DNA from: Cryobacterium sp. PAMC25264
GTDB lineage: Bacteria > Actinomycetota > Actinomycetes > Actinomycetales > Microbacteriaceae
NCBI RefSeq assembly: GCF_019443325.1
Contig: NZ_CP080383.1
Location: 3,162,001 to 3,226,000, forward strand
Length of the DNA stretch: 64,000 nucleotides
Reading direction: 5' to 3'
Position numbers and translations under genes: made by a program. Positions within the stretch are counted from its first letter, which is position 1. Every line of letters starts with the position of its first letter. The notes under the pieces were generated by a model. That model saw only the letters and a list, made by a program, of their open reading frames with translations. It was not told where the DNA came from and searched no databases. Below, piece by piece: positions 59,626 through 64,000 of the stretch.

Positions 59626-61164
59626 ATGAAACGGATCAGAGGTCTCGCCGCGGTGCTGGCGCTCGCTCTCTCGGGATGCGCAGCAGGAGCTGCGAGCACA
59701 CCGAGTCCGTCCGCCAGCGAATTCCCGATGTTCACCGACGGGGTGCTCACCTACGAGCGGGTGCAACAGCCCGACGGCGGGTACATCTCGATGCTCGCCC
59801 TGTTCACGGGCACTCTCACATTCGAGAACGGCTGCCTGCTCGTCGGTGGTGATCCGTTCCTCTTTCCCGCCGACCTCACGACCTGGGACGGCACCACACT
59901 GACAGTGGACGGCCTGGAATATCAGGTGGGCGACGACATGGCGGCCGGCGGCGGCGTGCTGCACGACACCGTGTTGCCGGCTGACGTTCGCGATCGCTGC
60001 GGCGACCACTCCCCCGTGCTCGTGGGCGGGGTGCAGGAGGAGATTCCGGAGCCGCTGCTCCCACCGGACCTGCCCCCCGACGAGGCGTGGGGCGAGTTGC
60101 CGGAGAGCCCGCTCTCGCCTCGGCGCGACAGCCTGGGGGCCTGGGTCGGGGACAGGTTCGTGATCGTGGGCGGCCGGACTGACAAGCCGTGCCCCCCGGC
60201 GGCGGACTGCGCCGATGGCGAACCGGCCCGGCAGGACGGCGCGAGCTACAACCCGTACACCGACATGTGGCAGCGCATCGCGCCGGCCCCTCTTCCGGTG
60301 AACCAGTACAGCTCCGCGGTCGTGGGCGGCGACCTCTACCTCTTCGCCTTCGACATCGCCACGGGCGACCTCGAACCCGGCCCCGACGGCCTCGCTCCGG
60401 TCTCCTTCCTGCGTTATACCCTCGACACAGACACCTGGACCACCCTGCCGTCCCCGCCCTCCGGCGGCGCGCTCATCGCGGCCGGTGACCGGGTGCTCTC
60501 CATTTCGGGGTCAGACGAGATCGCGGGCGGCGTCGATTCGGTCTACGACCCCGGCAGCTCGACGTGGACAGCACTGCCCGACGATCCGCTTCGTCGGAGC
60601 TATGACCGCGAAGCGGTGTGGCTGGACGACCAACTGATCCTCGGCGCCAACTCCCTCGATTCCGTCGACGCCGGCTCCGAAGGACCTGCCGTGGTTCGGC
60701 TGGCGACCCTGGACAGCGGCTTGACCGACTGGACAGTCTTACCCGACAGCGACATCACCGGGATCGGGGCCCTCGCAGTAGCCGGCCGGGTCGTGTTCCC
60801 CTTCTACGGAGTGACCGCCGACCGCATCGCCCTGAGCGCCGGGCAACCCTACGCCGAGGGCGGTATCTTCAACCCGGTCGACCAGGGCTGGACCGCTCTG
60901 CCCGACCTCCCCACGGGGACTCCCCTTGACGAATACGCGAACGGCCGCCCGCCCCAGGTTGTCGGGGACCAGGTCCTGATCGGCGGTCAGTTCCTGCTCG
61001 ACCCCGTCGCGGGCGTCATCACACCACTCCCGGAACCATCGTGGAGCGGTCGTGGCTCGGCGACGGTAATCACCGGACTGGACAGCATCCTGGTCTGGGG
61101 TGGCGTGACCTACGACGGAACGGCCGGTGAGAATCACGCGGACGGGTACCTTCTGGGCCTCTGA
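59626..61164 (+). CDS. Kelch-like beta-propeller lipoprotein
   Basis: A 512-residue exported lipoprotein: lipobox LSGC (about residue 18), a Ser/Pro/Ala linker, an N-terminal domain of about 100 residues (FPMFTDGVLTYERVQQPDGG onward), then Kelch-type blades with repeated (V/L)(I/V)xGG...YNP.TDxW motifs: FVIVGGRTDKPCPP, YNPYTDMWQRIAPAPLPV, LDTDTWTTLPSPPSGG, YDPGSSTWTALPDDPL, FNPVDQGWTALPDLP. Function unknown; beta-propellers often bind sugars or proteins at the surface. It is a single gene on a promoter of its own. Confidence 0.83.
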   Translation: MKRIRGLAAVLALALSGCAAGAASTPSPSASEFPMFTDGVLTYERVQQPDGGYISMLALFTGTLTFENGCLLVGGDPFLFPADLTTWDGTTLTVDGLEYQVGDDMAAGGGVLHDTVLPADVRDRCGDHSPVLVGGVQEEIPEPLLPPDLPPDEAWGELPESPLSPRRDSLGAWVGDRFVIVGGRTDKPCPPAADCADGEPARQDGASYNPYTDMWQRIAPAPLPVNQYSSAVVGGDLYLFAFDIATGDLEPGPDGLAPVSFLRYTLDTDTWTTLPSPPSGGALIAAGDRVLSISGSDEIAGGVDSVYDPGSSTWTALPDDPLRRSYDREAVWLDDQLILGANSLDSVDAGSEGPAVVRLATLDSGLTDWTVLPDSDITGIGALAVAGRVVFPFYGVTADRIALSAGQPYAEGGIFNPVDQGWTALPDLPTGTPLDEYANGRPPQVVGDQVLIGGQFLLDPVAGVITPLPEPSWSGRGSATVITGLDSILVWGGVTYDGTAGENHADGYLLGL

Positions 61165-61171
61165 TCACGAC

Positions 61172-61851
61172 CTATGTGGGCGTTTGAGCCCTCCCGATCG
61201 ACACCACCAGCGACCCCGAGGCGCGGCCGGCGCGCAAGTCGTCGAGGGCCACGTCGACCTGGTCGAACCCGTAGGTCGTGACCGTCGGGTTGAGACCCAA
61301 GTTCTGGGCCAGGCGCAGGAACTCGCGGCCGTCGGCGCGGGTATTGCAGGTGACGCTGCGCAGGTCGCGCTCGTGGAAGAGGTGCTCTTCGTAGCCGAGC
61401 ACCGGGATGTCGCTGAGGTGGATGCCGGCGACAACGACCGTGCCACCGGGCCGGGTCGCCGCAAGCGCCACGGGCACGAGGCCGCCGGCGGGGGCGAACA
61501 GGATCGCGGAGTCCAGGTCGTCGGGCGGTCGGGAGGCCTCGTCGCCGACGAACCGGAGCGGCATCGTGCGGGCGAGGTCGCGGTTGGCGTCTCCGCGGGT
61601 CATGGCCGAGACGGATGCCCCCGCCGCCAGCGCGAGGGCCGCTGTGATGTGCGCGCTGGAGCCGAAGCCGTACAGGCCGAGGTGGCCGCCGGGCGGCAGG
61701 TTGGCCCGGCGCAGCGCCCGGTAGCCGATGATGCCCGCGCAGAGCAGCGGTGCCGCGGCGACCGGGTCGGTGCCGGCCGGTAGCGGGTAGGCGAACGCCT
61801 CGCGCACCACGGTGTGCCGGGCGAAGCCGCCGTCGGCGTCGTAGCCGGTGA
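61172..61851 (-). pseudogene. zinc-dependent alcohol dehydrogenase, 5' end lost
   Basis: C-terminal two-thirds of an MDR-type alcohol dehydrogenase: ITGYDADGGFARHTVVREAF, then AAPLLCAGIIGYRALRRANL, NAD-binding GLYGFGSSAHITAALALA, and the end SGSLVVSIGRAQTPT. About 115 N-terminal residues, which hold the catalytic zinc ligands and the structural zinc cysteines, are missing. Upstream of about 61851 the DNA is instead a copy of the prfC 5' region in another frame. A GTG at 61810 could start a short product, but it would lack the active site. Confidence 0.85.
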
Positions 61852-62082
61852 TCGGAGACGGTGCTGCGGCGGCCGGCCTTGCCGTGCGTGGCGCCGGCGG
61901 TGGTGATGGCGCGGGCGCGCAGCAGCAGCGCCTCGGTGAGCGTGGACTTGCCCGCGTCGGGGTGCGAGATGACGGCGAAGGTGCGTCGGCGCACGGCCTG
62001 GGCCTCGACCTCTTTCGGGGACACCTCGGTGCCCGGGGTCACGCTTACTTCACCTACTTTCTCAGTTTCCTACCTTTGTGAG
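61852..62082 (-). repeat. duplicated 5' region of prfC (promoter and first about 69 codons)
   Basis: Nearly identical to prfC 56859-57085. It encodes TPGTEVSPKEVEAQAVRRRT and continues with SHPDAGKSTLTEALLL up to GKAGRRSTVSD, with few substitutions (H to R, G to S). The prfC ATGs are altered (the second is GTG). Homology also covers the upstream CTCAGTTTCCTACC region, then stops. At the other edge it joins a truncated alcohol dehydrogenase gene, out of frame. Confidence 0.93.
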
Positions 62083-62291
62083 TCTGTCCGTACAAGTGCT
62101 CTCGCGCACGCGTCCTTCGAACCCAACCTGCGCGACTGCTCAACTCCTCCGCCATAATTGTTACCGTCCTTTACAAACGTGGTCGCTACGTGGGATAATT
62201 TCGTCGCAGGCAGTTGACGATCAGCATTCACACGCATTCTCGGCCGGTATCTTGCCCCGCCACACTCGCCTACCGCTGAGGAGCCCCCGCC

Positions 62292-63245
62292 ATGACCTTC
62301 TCCTCGGTACTGGCCCACGCGCTTCCCCTCGGCACCGGCGCGGCCGTGATCGCCGTCGACGTGGGCGGCACAGACACCAAGGCCGCGCTGTTCGACGAAT
62401 CCGGCCGGATGCTCGGCCTTAGCCGTACCCCGACACCGCACCGCGGCGAGGGCACCGCCACGGCGGTCGTCGCCAGGGTGCAGGAACTCACGCTGCAGTT
62501 CGCCGCCGACTTTCCAGAGGTGAGACCGCGCGCGGTAGGCCTGATTGCCCCCGGCGTCGTCGATGACGATGCCGGGATCGGCATCCTGTCCGCGAACCTG
62601 CACTGGTCGAACGTGCCCTTCAAACAACTCACCGAAGATCTCGTTCGGCTGCCGACCACGTTCTCGCATGACGTGCGGGCCGCCGGGGAGGCGGAGTTCA
62701 GGCTCGGCGCCGCACGTCCATACCAGAACGTGGTGGTGCTGGTCATCGGCACCGGTATCGCCGGTTCACTGTTCATCGACGGGCACGCACACACAAGCGC
62801 CGGGTACGCGGGCGAGATCGGCCACGCCATCGTCGACCCGCACGGGCCGCTCTGCGGTTGCGGTTCCCGCGGCTGCCTGGAGAGCATTGCCTCGGCCGGC
62901 GCCCTCGTGCGGCGGTATACCGAGCTCACCGGCATCCGGCCGAGCGGGGCGCGCGAGGTGCTGGCCCTCGCCCAGGTCGGCGACGCCGCCGCCACGGCGA
63001 TCTGGATCAACGCCCTCGACGCGCTCGCCCTCAGCATCGCCCAGCTCGCCGCTGTTCTCGCGCCGGAGGCCGTCATCATCGGCGGCGGCCTGGCTCAATC
63101 CGGCGACCGCCTGTTCGTTCCCCTGCGCGAGCGGGTACACGCCCTGCTGAGCTTCCACCGTCGGCCGCTCATCCTGCCGGCGTCGATCGGCGAGAACGCC
63201 GGCCTTCTCGGTGGCGCCCTGCGCGCCCGCGACCTCGTCAGCTAG
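62292..63245 (+). CDS. ROK-family sugar kinase
   Basis: A 317-residue ROK kinase, likely phosphorylating glucose or N-acetylglucosamine. ATP-binding VIAVDVGGTDTKAALFDESG near residue 20, catalytic Asp in TFSHDVRAAGEAEF, the zinc-binding cluster PLCGCGSRGCLESIAS (HxCxCGxxGC-type Cys set complete), and the C-terminal EAVIIGGGLAQSGDRLFVPL. No HTH, so a kinase rather than a regulator. It starts after a GAGGAG site. It converges on a GH3-type gene, which fits a chitin or amino-sugar use locus (inferred). Confidence 0.91.
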   Translation: MTFSSVLAHALPLGTGAAVIAVDVGGTDTKAALFDESGRMLGLSRTPTPHRGEGTATAVVARVQELTLQFAADFPEVRPRAVGLIAPGVVDDDAGIGILSANLHWSNVPFKQLTEDLVRLPTTFSHDVRAAGEAEFRLGAARPYQNVVVLVIGTGIAGSLFIDGHAHTSAGYAGEIGHAIVDPHGPLCGCGSRGCLESIASAGALVRRYTELTGIRPSGAREVLALAQVGDAAATAIWINALDALALSIAQLAAVLAPEAVIIGGGLAQSGDRLFVPLRERVHALLSFHRRPLILPASIGENAGLLGGALRARDLVS

Positions 63246-63301
63246 CGGCGCGCCCCGAGTTCGCCGAGGCCGCGCCATCCGCCACCGCCGGCGTCACCAC
63301 A

Positions 63302-63364
63302 CATGACTAGCCCACTTTCGCTAGTCCAACGGGGTGGCACACTAGCAAAAACGGGCCAGTCATG
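63302..63364. terminator. long palindrome between convergent ROK and GH3 genes
   Basis: CATGACTAGCCC...TTTCGCTAGT and its complement ACTAGCAAAA...GGGCCAGTCATG, arms of about 26 bases with a few mismatches. It is unlike the other two palindrome families in sequence. It is possibly a bidirectional terminator. Confidence 0.6.
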
Positions 63365-63390
63365 ACCGTGGTGGCGGCGGGCCCGGCGCG

Positions 63391-64000
63391 CTAGACCAGT
63401 GTGTGAGACGTGAGCGGCAGCAGCTCGAGCAGGGCCCGGCCGGCGAGCCTGGATGCGCCGTAGGTCGCAATGTCGGCGTAGGACAGGTCGTCCGAGGGCC
63501 AGCCCATATCCACCACGATCACGTCAGTGCGCTCGGCACGCAGGGCGTCGATCACGTCGCGAATGAACGGATGCCTGTGGTTGTCCTTGCCGATCACCAG
63601 GACGGGAGACTCGGCGGGCAGCTCCAACTCGGAGTCGTCCTCGCTCCCCCGGGCCACTAGGGGCCTGGCGGCCCATGCCACCGCGGCTCTGGCACGCGGG
63701 TGGGCCGCCACCTCGGCGAAGGGTCCCCAGGGGGCACCGCCGACGGCGATGTTCGTCACCGTGTCGAGGCGCACCACCGAAAAGCCCTCAGCGGAGGACG
63801 CGAGCCATCGCGCCGCCCGGTCATTCACGGCGAAGGAGGCCCGGATGCGCCCGGCGTCGAAACTGGGCTCGGACACACCCTGCGCCGATTCGGGCAGCGG
63901 TGTTGCCAGGCTGGCGTCGAGGGTCTCGGCGACCAGCCGGTGCACCCGGTCGGCTGCATCGGCGAGCCGCCCGGGCGGTAGGGTGCCGGCGTCAACGGCG
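63391..64000 (-). CDS. glycoside hydrolase family 3-type protein, C-terminal part (5' end outside window)
   Basis: About 203 residues open to the window edge. The last 60 residues, SPVLVIGKDNHRHPFIRDVIDAL then ERTDVIVVDMGWPSDDLSYADIATYGASRLAGRALLELL, match the C-terminal domain of actinobacterial GH3 beta-N-acetylhexosaminidase-like proteins. Upstream VDAGTLPPGRLADAADRVHR is a helix typical of the end of the catalytic barrel. The catalytic domain is outside the window, so activity is inferred. The convergent ROK kinase suits a role in amino-sugar use. Confidence 0.72.
   Translation of the reverse strand, partial: AVDAGTLPPGRLADAADRVHRLVAETLDASLATPLPESAQGVSEPSFDAGRIRASFAVNDRAARWLASSAEGFSVVRLDTVTNIAVGGAPWGPFAEVAAHPRARAAVAWAARPLVARGSEDDSELELPAESPVLVIGKDNHRHPFIRDVIDALRAERTDVIVVDMGWPSDDLSYADIATYGASRLAGRALLELLPLTSHTLV

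Noticed and set aside
61134..62042. A 302-residue fusion of an RF3 N-terminus with an arginine-rich tail
   Set aside because: After the RF3-like 68 residues the frame runs out of phase through the adh remnant, giving Arg/Ala/Pro-rich shadow sequence. Treated as a duplication junction, not a new protein.
63391..64000. Aminotransferase or deacetylase as identity of the last gene
   Set aside because: The C-terminal KDNHRHPF...VVDMGWP pattern fits actinobacterial GH3 beta-N-acetylhexosaminidase-like proteins better; certainty needs the missing N-terminus.

Overview
The window looks like the chromosome of a high-GC actinobacterium, most likely in the Microbacteriaceae (Cryobacterium-like). This is inferred from the strong G/C bias at third codon positions, frequent GTG starts, 4-bp ATGA/GTGA gene overlaps, F420-type LLM oxidoreductase, DUF1059 and IdeR-type iron control; no rRNA or tRNA was seen to confirm it. 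Most of the window is ordinary core and accessory metabolism. I found no phage, CRISPR array, plasmid origin or clearly new defence system.

Layout. 1-5.5 kb: the 3' end of acetyl-CoA synthetase, a diacylglycerol-kinase/two-hydrolase operon, lspA and an LLM oxidoreductase. 5.6-8.6 kb: an IS3-family element split by an intact IS256-family element with an exact 8-bp target duplication; the IS3 element itself sits in the loop of a long palindromic intergenic repeat. 8.8-15.6 kb: a methyltransferase, a DUF1622 membrane protein, a rhodanese lipoprotein operon divergent from an MFS exporter with a CsoR/CstR-like operator between them, and two CNNM/CBS proteins. 15.8-20.9 kb: a sugar isomerase/dehydrogenase pair, a frameshifted TetR gene, a MarR regulator with twin operators next to a frameshifted VOC gene, and four copies (10.5-19.8 kb) of a second palindromic repeat family. 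19.8-26.5 kb: an alpha-galactoside locus (ROK regulator, GH36, binding protein and two permeases, no ATPase).

26.5-34.7 kb: a membrane protein, TetR/MBL pair, SRPBCC and YdeI genes, an IdeR-boxed siderophore-interacting protein, a MurJ-like flippase, a hydrolase-GNAT fusion, RidA and a UspA-like protein. 34.7-36.4 kb: a fluoride riboswitch followed by a phosphoglycerate-mutase-like gene and two crcB genes. 36.4-46 kb: a PadR/HAAS module, aldehyde dehydrogenase, a CPA1 antiporter with a Gly/Arg tandem repeat, alanine dehydrogenase, a TetR/acetyltransferase operon, an XRE/membrane pair and an SDR. 46-49.7 kb: an HTH-Mop regulator, modABC and mepB. 49.8-53.9 kb: LacI, MFS, a second acetyltransferase and a SUMF1-like protein. 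54-64 kb: a DUF1059-EAL operon, prfC, a UvrA2-like ABC protein, a Kelch-like lipoprotein, an alcohol dehydrogenase remnant fused to a duplicated 5' piece of prfC, and a ROK kinase convergent with a GH3 gene that runs off the window.

Main themes are small regulator-target modules with visible operators (MarR, TetR, LacI, IdeR, CsoR-type, riboswitch), recurring leaderless-promoter spacing ahead of start codons, and two families of long intergenic palindromes. Functional names rest on motif recognition only; no database search was run.
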